DNA of 27,333 bases from an uncultured Oscillospiraceae bacterium (GCA_910583885.1 CAJUAC010000034.1:1-27333), one strand, 5' to 3'; positions 1 through 7,269 are shown, counted from the stretch's first letter. The notes: generated by a model not told the origin, from the sequence alone. A program made the numbers and translations.

Positions 1-196
1 CCCAGGCGTTGTCCTTGCGGGTGGTGTAGTAGGTGGAGTAGACCTTGGCGTCCACCCCTTTGAGCTCCTCCGGGTAATCGGTGCCGTCGCAGTCGCGGAT
101 GGCGTCCGCGACCCAGCGCTTGACCAGCTCCAGGGTTTCGGGCACCACGTCCACATCTGTGGGGATTGTTACCCGGCCAAAATGTTGTTTATCCAT
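1..196 (-). CDS. gnpA: GH112 1,3-beta-galactosyl-N-acetylhexosamine phosphorylase, N-terminal fragment
   Basis: Only the first 65 codons are inside the window; the gene runs off the left edge. The start ATG (194-196) is preceded by an AAGGATG ribosome site about 5 bases upstream. The N-terminus carries a segment typical of GH112 phosphorylases: VTIPTD at residues 9-14, then RWVADAIRDCDGT at 27-39, then KVYSTYYTTRKDNAW at 51-65. Known members phosphorolyse lacto-N-biose or galacto-N-biose to galactose 1-phosphate plus GlcNAc or GalNAc, in the cytoplasm. Some GH112 enzymes instead act on galactosyl-1,4-rhamnose, and this fragment cannot separate them. The N-acetylhexosamine kinase, nucleotidyltransferase and galE across the divergent regulators favour the HexNAc disaccharide. 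It is the last visible gene of the leftward transporter operon, 13 bases after the small membrane protein. The catalytic region is not visible. Confidence 0.85.
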   Translation of the reverse strand, partial: MDKQHFGRVTIPTDVDVVPETLELVKRWVADAIRDCDGTDYPEELKGVDAKVYSTYYTTRKDNAW

Positions 197-209
197 AATT
201 TCATCCTTT

Positions 210-410
210 TCAACGCTTTTTAGGGTCCTCGAAGGGCTTGTTGTACAACGCCAGCGTTACCAGCAGCAGGGCCACGCCTACCAGCATCAGCCCCAGGCCG
301 CCCAGCTGGCCGGTCTGCCGCCAGCCGTAGATCAGCAGGAATATGCCGGCAACAAACGACACCAGCATTAACACCGCCCGCAGGGTGGTGTGCTCTTTCC
401 AAAATTGCAT
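210..410 (-). CDS. Small two-helix membrane protein (66 aa) in the transporter operon
   Basis: I chose the ATG at 408-410 because an AGAGGAG ribosome site sits just upstream of it; the longer open frame reaching 518 runs back through palindromic DNA and is unlikely. The 66-residue product begins MQFWKEHTT. It has two hydrophobic segments, about residues 11-28 and 38-56, separated by a short WRQTGQ loop, and a charged tail ending PFEDPKKR. I see no catalytic motif or signal cleavage site, so it should be an integral membrane protein. It lies 13 bases before the GH112 start and after the second permease, so it is probably co-transcribed. A role as an accessory to the ABC permeases is inference from position only. 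Small unnamed proteins of this kind may be a recurring family in such clusters, which needs a homology search to confirm. Confidence 0.75.
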   Translation of the reverse strand: MQFWKEHTTLRAVLMLVSFVAGIFLLIYGWRQTGQLGGLGLMLVGVALLLVTLALYNKPFEDPKKR

Positions 411-440
411 ACTGTCACTCCTCTGCATAATTTGGTGTCC

Positions 441-590
441 ATTCTTTTCTTTTTGGAAAAAGAAAAGAATCAAAAGAAAAAACCTTCCGCCAAACTTCGT
501 TTGGCTGCTGTGTACCAAAGGGACAGATTGCGTTTATTTCGTATGTGCAAAGTTCTTTTTTGATCCTTTTTTCTTTCAAGAAAAAAGGAT
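441..590. repeat. Cluster of three perfect inverted repeats between permease and small membrane protein gene
   Basis: This 190-base gap (411-601) has no supportable gene but contains three hairpins. At 441-470 a 14-base arm (ATTCTTTTCTTTTT) and its exact complement flank GG. At 489-505 GCCAAAC and GTTTGGC flank TTC. At 563-590 a 13-base arm (ATCCTTTTTTCTT) and its complement flank TC. Read on the operon strand, the second hairpin is followed by a GGTTTTTTCTTTT tract, like a rho-independent terminator. The cluster could dampen read-through into the small protein and GH112 genes, stabilise upstream mRNA, or be a mobile palindromic repeat. Which of these holds is not visible from the sequence. 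Confidence 0.7.
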
Positions 591-601
591 GGATACCGCC
601 C

Positions 602-1492
602 TTATCCCTTCAGCCCGCCGACGGTCATGCCCTGGGTGAGTTTTTTCTGCACGCAGACGTAGAGGATCAGAGTGGGCAGCATGACCAGCACCAGGCCCGC
701 GTACAGGATGCCGTACTCAGCGGCGGACTGCTGGGCCTGCATCAGGTTGAGCAGTCCCACCGGCAGGGTCTTCTGGCCCGTGGCGCTGCTCATGAGGGTC
801 ATGGAGATGATGTATTCGTTCCAGAAGGACAGGAAGTTAAAGAGAATGATGGTGATGATGGAGGGCTGGGCCATGGGGAAGATGATGCGGATCATGGTTG
901 CGCCGTAGCCCGCGCCATCGATGTAGGCGGCCTCCTCAAAGTCGTGGGGCAGGGTGGCAAAGTAGCCGGAGAGGAGATAGATGGTGAAGGGCAGGGCGGT
1001 GGAGGCGTAAACCAGCGCCAGGACAAAGATATTGTTGAGCAGGAAACCATTCCCTATGAGGTTTTTCAGCCACAGGTCCCCGTCCTTGAGCATCAGGAAA
1101 ATAGGGACTACGATATAGTTGACGTTGATAAACAGCCCGGCCATGAAGCAGGTGTTCAGCAGCTTGCTGCCCACGAAGTTAAACCGGGACAGGCAGTAGG
1201 CCGCCGGCAGGGCGATCACCAGCAGCAGCACCAGGCTCAGGGCTGTGACGATGACGGAGTTGAGCATGTAGCTGCCCATGCTGGCCGCGTTCCAGGCGTC
1301 CACGAAATTCTGCCAGTAGAACCCGGCGGGCAGGGCCCAGGGATTGCCGTAAAATTCGCTGTTCTGCTTGATAGAGGCCAGGAACACCCAGCCCACGGGG
1401 ACAATAATGAGGATTGCCAGGGTGATGAGGACCACGTAGATAAACGCCTTATATACCGGCTCGGCGGTAATGGACTTGTTTTTTTGTTTCAT
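602..1492 (-). CDS. Carbohydrate ABC transporter permease, MalG-like inner-membrane subunit
   Basis: The 296-residue protein has about six hydrophobic segments, the first at roughly residues 17-38. It carries the cytoplasmic coupling-loop signature of binding-protein-dependent permeases, with EEAAYIDGAG followed nine residues on by IIFPMAQP. Length and motif fit the MalG/CUT1 family. It would form the channel together with the upstream permease, energised by an ATPase not encoded here. The ATG at 1490-1492 is preceded by a perfect AAGGAGG that overlaps the stop codon of the upstream permease, with 13 bases between the genes, so translation is probably coupled. Substrate is inferred from context to be a galactose-N-acetylhexosamine disaccharide. 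Confidence 0.93.
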   Translation of the reverse strand: MKQKNKSITAEPVYKAFIYVVLITLAILIIVPVGWVFLASIKQNSEFYGNPWALPAGFYWQNFVDAWNAASMGSYMLNSVIVTALSLVLLLVIALPAAYCLSRFNFVGSKLLNTCFMAGLFINVNYIVVPIFLMLKDGDLWLKNLIGNGFLLNNIFVLALVYASTALPFTIYLLSGYFATLPHDFEEAAYIDGAGYGATMIRIIFPMAQPSIITIILFNFLSFWNEYIISMTLMSSATGQKTLPVGLLNLMQAQQSAAEYGILYAGLVLVMLPTLILYVCVQKKLTQGMTVGGLKG

Positions 1493-1505
1493 GTTTCGGC
1501 CCTCC

Positions 1506-2381
1506 TTACATTTCCAGGATATCCCGCTTTGTGACCTTGTTGACCATGGCCGAGAGCAGGAAGGAGAAGAGGAAGATCACCACGCCCGCCGCCATGGCGT
1601 AGCCATACAGGCCCGCGTCCTTCTGGGTGTACATAAAGCTCAATCCCACATCGGCCATACCCTTGGCCACCATGGCCTTGACGAACAGGAACGCCATATT
1701 GATGGTGGAGATGATGAAGAAGGTCAAAGTAGTGCGGATGTTGGTCCAGATGAGGGGCAGGGTGATCTGGAAGAACTGGGCGACGCGCCCTGCGCCGTCC
1801 AAGCTGGCGGACTCATAGAGATCCCCCGGTACAGCGGCCATGGAGGCCATATACATGACCATGTAGTAGCCGATGGCCTGCCAGACCATGGCGATGATGA
1901 CGGAGACGATGACCATGGGCTGGTCCTTCCACAGCACCATGACGTCCCGCCCCGCCGCGAAGGACAAAATTGAGTTGAGCATCCCGTTCTCCGGCTTGTA
2001 GATGGCGGAGAAAATACCGGCGATGACGACTACCGAGAGGATGTTGGGGATGTAGAAGATCACGCGGAAGAAATTCTGCCCCTTGATCTTCTCCCGGGTG
2101 AGGATCGCGGCAAAGAGGATGGCGAAGAAGAAGGTGATTAACGTTACCGTCACGATGAGCAGAATCGTGTTCTGCATGGCGGAGATAAACTTGGCGTCCT
2201 GGAAGAGGATCTTGAAGTTATTCAGGCCGACGAAGGTTTCTGTAGGGGAATAGGCCCCCCGCTCAAAAAGGGACATGCGGAAGACGTTGAGCGTGGGCAG
2301 GACCATGAAGATGAAAAACAGGACAACCGCCGGGGCGACACACAGGACGATGAACCTGCTGCGGGCTTTGCTTTTCTGCAT
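1506..2381 (-). CDS. Carbohydrate ABC transporter permease, MalF/UgpA-like subunit
   Basis: The 291-residue product starts at the ATG 2379-2381 (MQKSKARSRF), chosen because AGGAAGGAGAGATCCC precedes it; the frame could open 12 codons earlier, but without a ribosome site and into the palindromic element. It has a short basic N-terminus, a first helix at about residues 10-28, and several more hydrophobic segments. The permease coupling motif reads YESASLDGAG with ITLPLIW following. This pattern is typical of the CUT1 family MalF/UgpA-type subunit. The gene follows the binding-protein gene after a terminator-like hairpin and precedes the second permease. Both permeases together should import the sugar bound by the lipoprotein. 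The substrate is inferred from operon context. Confidence 0.93.
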   Translation of the reverse strand: MQKSKARSRFIVLCVAPAVVLFFIFMVLPTLNVFRMSLFERGAYSPTETFVGLNNFKILFQDAKFISAMQNTILLIVTVTLITFFFAILFAAILTREKIKGQNFFRVIFYIPNILSVVVIAGIFSAIYKPENGMLNSILSFAAGRDVMVLWKDQPMVIVSVIIAMVWQAIGYYMVMYMASMAAVPGDLYESASLDGAGRVAQFFQITLPLIWTNIRTTLTFFIISTINMAFLFVKAMVAKGMADVGLSFMYTQKDAGLYGYAMAAGVVIFLFSFLLSAMVNKVTKRDILEM

Positions 2382-2401
2382 GGGATCTCTCCTTCCTATT
2401 G

Positions 2402-2511
2402 AGAGCCTGGTTCGCATCTCAACGTGCTTGGATTGGCGAGAGGATTTTTCACGCAGTCAGGACGGGAAATACGCCGCCAAGACAGGCGCGGGGAGGTGCG
2501 GAACAGGCTCT
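2402..2511. repeat. Palindromic element A, about 110 bp, with 19-base imperfect terminal inverted repeats
   Basis: The left arm at 2402-2420 (AGAGCCTGGTTCGCATCTC) matches the complement of the right arm at 2493-2511 at 16 of 19 positions. The inside holds no supportable gene. Read on the minus strand, its core at 2451-2466 (CCCGTCCTGACTGCGT) matches the core of a second element at 26525-26540 at 14 of 16 positions. It lies between the first permease start and the hairpin at 2547-2597. A small non-autonomous mobile palindrome is the likeliest reading; a structural RNA is an alternative. Confidence 0.65.
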
Positions 2512-2546
2512 TAGATACAGCGGTGGGGGGATGGCGCGTCCTTTGA

Positions 2547-2597
2547 TAAAAAAAGGCGGGCAGCGGTGAGCAGAAGATGCCCACCGCCGCCTGCCTT
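2547..2597 (-). terminator. Terminator/attenuator between binding-protein and permease genes
   Basis: On the minus strand a 14-base arm (2582-2595) pairs with 2555-2568, with one mismatch and one wobble around a 13-base loop, followed by seven T residues. It starts 29 bases after the stop of the binding-protein gene. In sugar ABC operons such a partial terminator often keeps the binding protein in molar excess over the permeases. That use is inferred here, since no promoter for the downstream genes is evident. Confidence 0.8.
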
Positions 2598-2625
2598 ACG
2601 GACTATGCGATTTCGATTTTGCAGA

Positions 2626-4026
2626 TTAACCCATGATGTTGGCGCGCATCTGGTCGCTGGCGGCCTTGATGTCGCTGACCCACTGCTCCTGGGTGAGGCT
2701 GCCGTTGACCAGGTTGTTGACGGGATCAAGGAAGACCTCGCGGACAGTGCCCAGGCCAGCCACAGCGTTGTAAGCGGCGAAGTTGCCCATGGCCGCGTCA
2801 GCGCCGTTGTCATAGATGGAGTAGAACATCTTGTTGTCGCCATCCAGATTGTCGGTCAGACCGGGGACGGGCTGCACGGCGCCGCCCTTGGCGAAGATGG
2901 CGCAGGCAGCGTCACTGTACAGGAACGCCACGAACTGCTTGGCAGCGTCCATGTTAGGAGCAGAGGCGGGAATCCATGCCTGCTCCAGCCAGCAGTAGCT
3001 GGCGCCGTTGCCGCCGGCCTTGGCGGCGGGCAGGGCGGTCATGCCCCACTTAAAGCCGTCAGCCCGGGGAGCCTCGGCCATCTCGCCCACGATCCAGGTG
3101 CCGTTGGGCATGAACAGGGCCTTGTTATCCAGCACCAGCTGCTGGTTCTGGGTGAAGTCCTGGTCATTGGCCTGGGCGGGGGTGACGGGGTTGGTGTAGG
3201 AGGCCAGCTTGGTGATGATGTCGAAGCACTGCTGGGCCTCGGGGGTGTCCCAGATGCCCTCCGCGTAAGTGGTGGCCTGGTTGAAGAAGTCCGCGCCGCC
3301 CACGGAGTACATCAGGGCGTATAGGAACGCGTCAAAGTAGCCGGTGGTGGGATAAGTAAAGAGGGAAATGTCCTCGGCCTTGGCCGTCTCAGCCAGGGTC
3401 CACATCTCATCCCAGGTGGTGGGGACGGTCCAGCCCTTCTCCGCGAAGAGGCCCGCGTTGTAGAACAGGCCGCAGGGGGAGTAGAACATGGGCGCCAGAT
3501 AGGTCTTGCCATCGCCATAGGGGTTGGTGACGGAGGTGTCAGTGAAGCCGCCGACGATCTTGTCGGAGACCTTCACGCTCTCGCCGGGCACGGTCATGGA
3601 CAGCACGTCGGTGATGTCAGCGATGTTGCGGTCCTTGATGAACTGCTCGGTGAGGCCCTTCTCGCGGCCGGTGGCCAGGTGGATGACGTCGGGGAACTCG
3701 CCGCCCTGCATGGAGGGCCCGATGACGTCTTCCAGATTCTTGTCAACGATCAGCTCGACCTTGATGCCGGTAGCGGCGGTGAAGGCGTCGCAGACCTCCT
3801 GCCACATGCCGGGGTACGCCTCTTCATAGCCAGAGGCCAGGGCGGCCACCTGGATGGTCACGTCCTCGGCGGGGGCGGGGGCGGGCTCGCTGGGGGTCTG
3901 GTTATCGCTCTGCTGGGGCGGGTTGTTGTCCTGACTGGGGGCCGGGTTGTTGTTCCCGCCGCCGCAGGCGGCCAGCAGGGACAGAACCATGACGGACGCC
4001 AGGAGCATACTGAGAAGCTTTTTCAT
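2626..4026 (-). CDS. Extracellular solute-binding lipoprotein of the carbohydrate ABC transporter
   Basis: The 466-residue protein begins with a lipoprotein signal peptide: MKK, a hydrophobic stretch at residues 4-20 and the lipobox LAAC with Cys21, then a Gly/Asn/Pro/Gln-rich linker to about residue 54. The rest has the look of a type 1 extracellular solute-binding domain (MalE/UgpB-like), including WQEVCDAFTAATGIKVE, FPDVIHLATG and TWDEMWTLAETAK. The ATG at 4024-4026 is supported by GGAGGA eight bases upstream; an in-frame TTG five codons earlier overlaps that ribosome site. It is the first gene of the leftward operon and has its own promoter at 4089-4116. The ligand is inferred to be lacto-N-biose, galacto-N-biose or a longer glycan containing them. 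Segments resemble N-acetylglucosamine/chitobiose-type binding proteins, but that is an impression and not a computed match. Confidence 0.92.
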   Translation of the reverse strand: MKKLLSMLLASVMVLSLLAACGGGNNNPAPSQDNNPPQQSDNQTPSEPAPAPAEDVTIQVAALASGYEEAYPGMWQEVCDAFTAATGIKVELIVDKNLEDVIGPSMQGGEFPDVIHLATGREKGLTEQFIKDRNIADITDVLSMTVPGESVKVSDKIVGGFTDTSVTNPYGDGKTYLAPMFYSPCGLFYNAGLFAEKGWTVPTTWDEMWTLAETAKAEDISLFTYPTTGYFDAFLYALMYSVGGADFFNQATTYAEGIWDTPEAQQCFDIITKLASYTNPVTPAQANDQDFTQNQQLVLDNKALFMPNGTWIVGEMAEAPRADGFKWGMTALPAAKAGGNGASYCWLEQAWIPASAPNMDAAKQFVAFLYSDAACAIFAKGGAVQPVPGLTDNLDGDNKMFYSIYDNGADAAMGNFAAYNAVAGLGTVREVFLDPVNNLVNGSLTQEQWVSDIKAASDQMRANIMG

Positions 4027-4088
4027 GTCCAATTCCTCCAAATTTGATTGGTCAGGCGGAGGGGACAGCCCTGCGCCTGTTTAATATG

Positions 4089-4116
4089 AGTATACACGAC
4101 TGGTGGGATTAGGCAA
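4089..4116 (-). promoter_or_regulatory. Promoter of the leftward transporter operon
   Basis: On the minus strand TTGCCT (4111-4116) and TATACT (4089-4094) are separated by 16 bases, a good sigma-A match. Transcription would begin near 4082, giving a leader of about 55 bases before the binding-protein start. Confidence 0.65.
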
Positions 4117-4147
4117 TTTCATTGTTGCTATGGTTTTTATAGATATT

Positions 4148-4248
4148 GCTCTTTTCGCGATTTGGCGCAAAAAACAGGGATAATATCCCGCTCTTTTGGA
4201 CAGAATGGATAAATTTTTACCCGGGGGCAGGGGCGGCTGGACAGGATG
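4148..4248. promoter_or_regulatory. Candidate operator region: two direct-repeat pairs and a palindrome between divergent promoters
   Basis: The 340-base gap 4042-4381 carries no gene but has ordered repeats. GCTCTTTT occurs at 4148-4155 and 4190-4197, 42 bases apart. TGGACAG followed by A/G and ATG occurs at 4197-4207 and 4238-4248, 41 bases apart. Both spacings are about four helical turns, so each pair lies on one DNA face. A 13-base palindrome GGGATAATATCCC lies at 4177-4189. The nearest repeat ends are 31 bases from the -35 of the leftward promoter and 40 from that of the rightward one. AraC-family proteins commonly bind direct repeats, so these are candidate sites for the adjacent regulators. 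This is inference. Confidence 0.4.
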
Positions 4249-4288
4249 CGACAAAATATGCCCATGCTGTCAAAAAAAATTTTAGAAG

Positions 4289-4317
4289 TTGCACAATGGG
4301 GGAGGAGGATTTATAAT
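4289..4317 (+). promoter_or_regulatory. Promoter of the AraC regulator pair
   Basis: TTGCAC (4289-4294), a 17-base spacer and a perfect TATAAT (4312-4317) form a near-consensus sigma-A promoter. It points at the first AraC gene, whose start lies about 65 bases downstream of the -10. The rightward catabolic genes may also depend on it, as no clear promoter was seen in 6154-6240. Confidence 0.8.
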
Positions 4318-4381
4318 AGAGGGGAAAGTGCTGGTTTTTCTATTTTCGCAATCTTGCGCGGAGGGAGGGGGAATGGCCTAG

Positions 4382-5248
4382 ATGAGCACCCTGCAATATG
4401 TCCTGCCCCAGGAGGAGGCGGCCCCGCCGGACGGGCGGGCCAGGCTGCTGTATGTGACATACGCCCACTACAGCGAGGAGTGGAACTCCACGCTCCACAC
4501 CCACGCCTGTGCGGAGCTCTTTTTCATCACCGGCGGCCATGGCGTCTTCCAGGTCCGGCGGGACCGGTTCCCTGTGGCCATCAATGACCTGGTAGTAGTC
4601 AACGCCATGGTGCCCCACACAGAGCTGAGCCAGAACGGCAGCCCCATGGAGTATGTCGTGCTGGGGGTGGAGGGCCGGGAGGCCCTCACCGATGCCAGCG
4701 GCTGTGCCCTGCTGCATCTGCTGGGGGAGCAGGAGGCGGTCAACAGCTGCCTGCGGATGATCGTCCAGGAGCTGCGGGAGGGGCAGGAGGGCTGCGCCCG
4801 GATCTGCCAGAACCTTCTGGAGGTGATCCTGACGCGCCTGCGGCGGCGGGAGGACTTTGTCCTGTCCGAGTCTGCGGCGGGGCCCAAATCCAGCCGGGAG
4901 TGTGACCAGGTCCGCCGGTATATCGACAACCACTTCAAGGAAAACCTGACCCTGGACCAGCTTGCGGGCATGGTCCACATCAACAAATACTACCTCTCCC
5001 ACGCCTTCCGCCGGGAATTTGGAGACTCGCCCATCAGCTACCTGATCACCCGGCGCATCCAGGAGAGCCGCTTCCTGCTGGTGGAGACAGACCACACCCT
5101 CTCCCAGATCGCCCAGATCCTGGGCTTTTCCTCCCTCAGCTACTTCTCCCAGAGCTTCCGGCGGCTGGAGGGGGTCAGCCCCATGGAGTACCGCAAGCGG
5201 TGCAGGCAGCAGCGCGGCGGCGGGCAGAAAGGGGGGATCCCCGGATGA
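4382..5248 (+). CDS. AraC-family transcriptional regulator with N-terminal cupin
   Basis: The 288-residue protein has an AraC-type cupin-like sensor at about residues 25-100, with HTHACAELFFITGGHG at 39-54. Its double helix-turn-helix lies at about 176-272, with LDQLAGMVHINKYYLSHAFR at 191-210 and the second-helix signature IAQILGFSSLSYFSQSFR at 243-260, then the family ending GVSPMEYR. The start ATG is preceded by GGAGGGAGGGGG. The stop overlaps the start of the second AraC gene as ATGA (5245-5248), implying translational coupling. As the first gene right of the divergent control region, it probably activates the transport and phosphorylase genes in response to the imported disaccharide or a phosphorylated product. 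The ligand is not known from sequence. Confidence 0.95.
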   Translation: MSTLQYVLPQEEAAPPDGRARLLYVTYAHYSEEWNSTLHTHACAELFFITGGHGVFQVRRDRFPVAINDLVVVNAMVPHTELSQNGSPMEYVVLGVEGREALTDASGCALLHLLGEQEAVNSCLRMIVQELREGQEGCARICQNLLEVILTRLRRREDFVLSESAAGPKSSRECDQVRRYIDNHFKENLTLDQLAGMVHINKYYLSHAFRREFGDSPISYLITRRIQESRFLLVETDHTLSQIAQILGFSSLSYFSQSFRRLEGVSPMEYRKRCRQQRGGGQKGGIPG

Positions 5249-6153
5249 ACTACCATCCGCTTGCCCCCCGGAGGGTCCTGGAGGTCCGGGAGATCTACAC
5301 GGTTCACTATTTTGAGTATACCGGCAGCTACGCCTTTGCGGGGGAGCAGCACGACTTCTGGGAGCTGCTGTATGTGGACAAGGGGGCTGTCGAGGTCACG
5401 GCAGGAGAGCGGCGGCGCACCCTGGAACAGGGCCAGCTGATCTTCCATGCGCCAGGGGAGTTCCACGCCCTCTCCGCCACGGGGGTGGCCCCGGATCTGG
5501 TGGTGGTCAGCTTCCGGTGTGACGCGCCGGAGATGGCCTTTTTCCGCTCCCTGGTGACAACGGCCGGGGAGGGGGAGCGCTCCCTGCTGGCCCGGATTGT
5601 GGCGGAGGGGGCGGCCGCCTTCTCCACCCCGCTGAACAACCCGGAAACCCGCGCCCTCCAGCGGCGGGAGGCGGGGCCCTTCGGCGGCGAGCAGCTGCTG
5701 GCGGCCGCCCTGGAGGAGCTCTTAATCCGGCTCATCCGCCAGGGGAGCGTCCCGGCGGCGGGCGGCCGCCGTTCCCGGGAGGATGGCGGCGTACTGGAGC
5801 AGGTGACGGGCTATCTGGCCCAGCGGCTGGACCAGCCCCTCACCCTCCGGCAGGTGTGCCAGGACAACCTGGTGGGCCGCAGCCAGCTGCAAAAGCTGTT
5901 CCACACACACACCGGCGGCGGGGTGATGGAGTACTTTGGCGCGCTGAAGATCCAGGCAGCCCGGCGGATGATCCGGGAGGGGCGGCTGAACTTCACCCAG
6001 ATTGCCGCCCGGCTGGGGTTCCAGTCCCCCCACTATTTCTCCCGCCGTTTCCGGCAGGCCACCGGCATGTCCCCCAGCGAGTATGCCCGCAGCGTGAAGA
6101 TGCTCTCGGAGCTGTCAGGAGTAAATCCGGACGAAACTGCAAATAATGGATAA
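5245..6153 (+). CDS. Second AraC-family transcriptional regulator with cupin domain
   Basis: The start ATG at 5245 overlaps the stop of the first AraC gene, giving a 302-residue product. An in-frame start 15 codons upstream is inside the previous gene and less likely. A cupin sensor lies at about residues 35-80 (FWELLYVDKGAVEVTAGERR, then LIFHAPGEFHAL). The AraC double helix-turn-helix lies at about 184-283, with FTQIAARLGFQSPHYFSRRFR in the second motif and GMSPSEYAR closing it. The two adjacent AraC proteins are distinct in sequence, especially in the middle, so this is not a recent tandem duplication. Two regulators may read different sugars or act as a pair; that is inference. It is followed 87 bases later by galE. 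Confidence 0.95.
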   Translation: MNYHPLAPRRVLEVREIYTVHYFEYTGSYAFAGEQHDFWELLYVDKGAVEVTAGERRRTLEQGQLIFHAPGEFHALSATGVAPDLVVVSFRCDAPEMAFFRSLVTTAGEGERSLLARIVAEGAAAFSTPLNNPETRALQRREAGPFGGEQLLAAALEELLIRLIRQGSVPAAGGRRSREDGGVLEQVTGYLAQRLDQPLTLRQVCQDNLVGRSQLQKLFHTHTGGGVMEYFGALKIQAARRMIREGRLNFTQIAARLGFQSPHYFSRRFRQATGMSPSEYARSVKMLSELSGVNPDETANNG

Positions 6154-6240
6154 GATCGTCTATTCCCATACCTGCCCGGGGAAGTTACAATGGGGGCAGC
6201 GGTACAAACAAAAATATGATGGAAAAAGGAGCGGTTTTGT

Positions 6241-7269
6241 ATGTCTATTCTGGTCAGCGGCGGCGCGGGCTATATCGGCAGCCACACCTGTGTGGAGCTG
6301 ATGGAGGCGGGCTATGACATCATTGTGGCGGACAACCTCTGCAACTCCAGTGAGGAAGCTGTGCGCCGGGTGGAGAAGATCACCGGCAAAAAGGTCCCCT
6401 TCGTGAAAGCGGAGCTGTGCGACGAGGAGACGGTGGAGAAGCTGTTCACCCAGTACCCCGACATTGACGCGGTGATCCATTTCGCCGGGCTCAAGGCGGT
6501 GGGCGAGAGCGTGTCGAAGCCCCTTGAATATTATGCCAACAACCTCATCAGCACGCTCTACCTGCTGGATGCCATGCGCCGCCACGGGGTGAAGAACTTC
6601 GTCTTCTCCTCCTCTGCCACGGTCTACGGCGACCCGGCTACCGTGCCCATCCGGGAGGACTTCCCCATCGGCGGCACCACCAACCCTTACGGCACCAGCA
6701 AGCTGTTCCAGGAGCGCATCCTCTCCGATATCTGCGCCGCAGACCCCTCCTTGAATGTGGCACTGCTGCGCTACTTCAACCCCATCGGGGCCCATGAGAG
6801 CGGCCTCATCGGCGAGGATCCCAACGGCATCCCCAACAATCTGGTGCCCTATATCGCCAAGGTAGCGGTAGGCGAGCTGGAGAAAGTCCACGTCTACGGC
6901 AACGACTATCCCACCCACGACGGCACTGGCGTGCGGGATTATATCCATGTGGTGGATCTGGCCAAGGGCCATGTGGCGGCGCTGAAAAAGCTGGATACCA
7001 AGTGCGGCCTCTTCGTCTGCAACCTGGGCACCGGCAAGGGCTACAGCGTGCTGGACGTACTCCACGCCTATGAGAAGGCCTGCGGCAAGACGCTGCCCTA
7101 TTCCATCGACCCCCGCCGGGCCGGTGACATTGCGGTTTGCTACGCCGATCCCGCCAAGGCCCGGGACGAGCTGGGCTGGGAGGCCCAGTACGGCATTGAG
7201 GACATGTGCGCTTCCTCCTGGAAGTGGCAGTCCATGAATCCCAACGGGTATAAGGGGGGCGCGCAATGA
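6241..7269 (+). CDS. galE: UDP-glucose 4-epimerase (UDP-Gal / UDP-GalNAc interconversion likely)
   Basis: The 342-residue protein is an extended short-chain dehydrogenase. It has the NAD-binding GGAGYIGSH at residues 7-15, FSSSATVYG at 122-130 and the catalytic YGTSK pair Tyr150/Lys154. The length is that of typical GalE. It interconverts UDP-galactose and UDP-glucose; related enzymes also act on UDP-GalNAc/UDP-GlcNAc, which this pathway would require for galacto-N-biose. AAAAAGGAG lies eight bases before the ATG. The stop overlaps the next start as ATGA (7266-7269), so galE, the nucleotidyltransferase and the kinase form a tightly coupled unit. Whether it accepts N-acetylated sugars cannot be read with confidence here. 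Confidence 0.96.
   Translation: MSILVSGGAGYIGSHTCVELMEAGYDIIVADNLCNSSEEAVRRVEKITGKKVPFVKAELCDEETVEKLFTQYPDIDAVIHFAGLKAVGESVSKPLEYYANNLISTLYLLDAMRRHGVKNFVFSSSATVYGDPATVPIREDFPIGGTTNPYGTSKLFQERILSDICAADPSLNVALLRYFNPIGAHESGLIGEDPNGIPNNLVPYIAKVAVGELEKVHVYGNDYPTHDGTGVRDYIHVVDLAKGHVAALKKLDTKCGLFVCNLGTGKGYSVLDVLHAYEKACGKTLPYSIDPRRAGDIAVCYADPAKARDELGWEAQYGIEDMCASSWKWQSMNPNGYKGGAQ

Noticed and set aside
411..518. N-terminal extension of the small membrane protein upstream of 410
   Set aside because: The added residues are encoded by palindromic repeat DNA and no ribosome site supports the earlier start.
545..1534. A 329-codon plus-strand frame over the MalG-like permease
   Set aside because: It has low-complexity His/Gln/Asp/Gly composition typical of the reverse strand of membrane proteins, and starts inside a palindrome.
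6154..6240. A separate promoter for galE
   Set aside because: A TATGAT-like -10 exists, but no -35 at a usual distance was found.
6160..7266. A 368-codon minus-strand frame over galE
   Set aside because: It mirrors galE codon by codon and lacks a ribosome site or recognisable domain.
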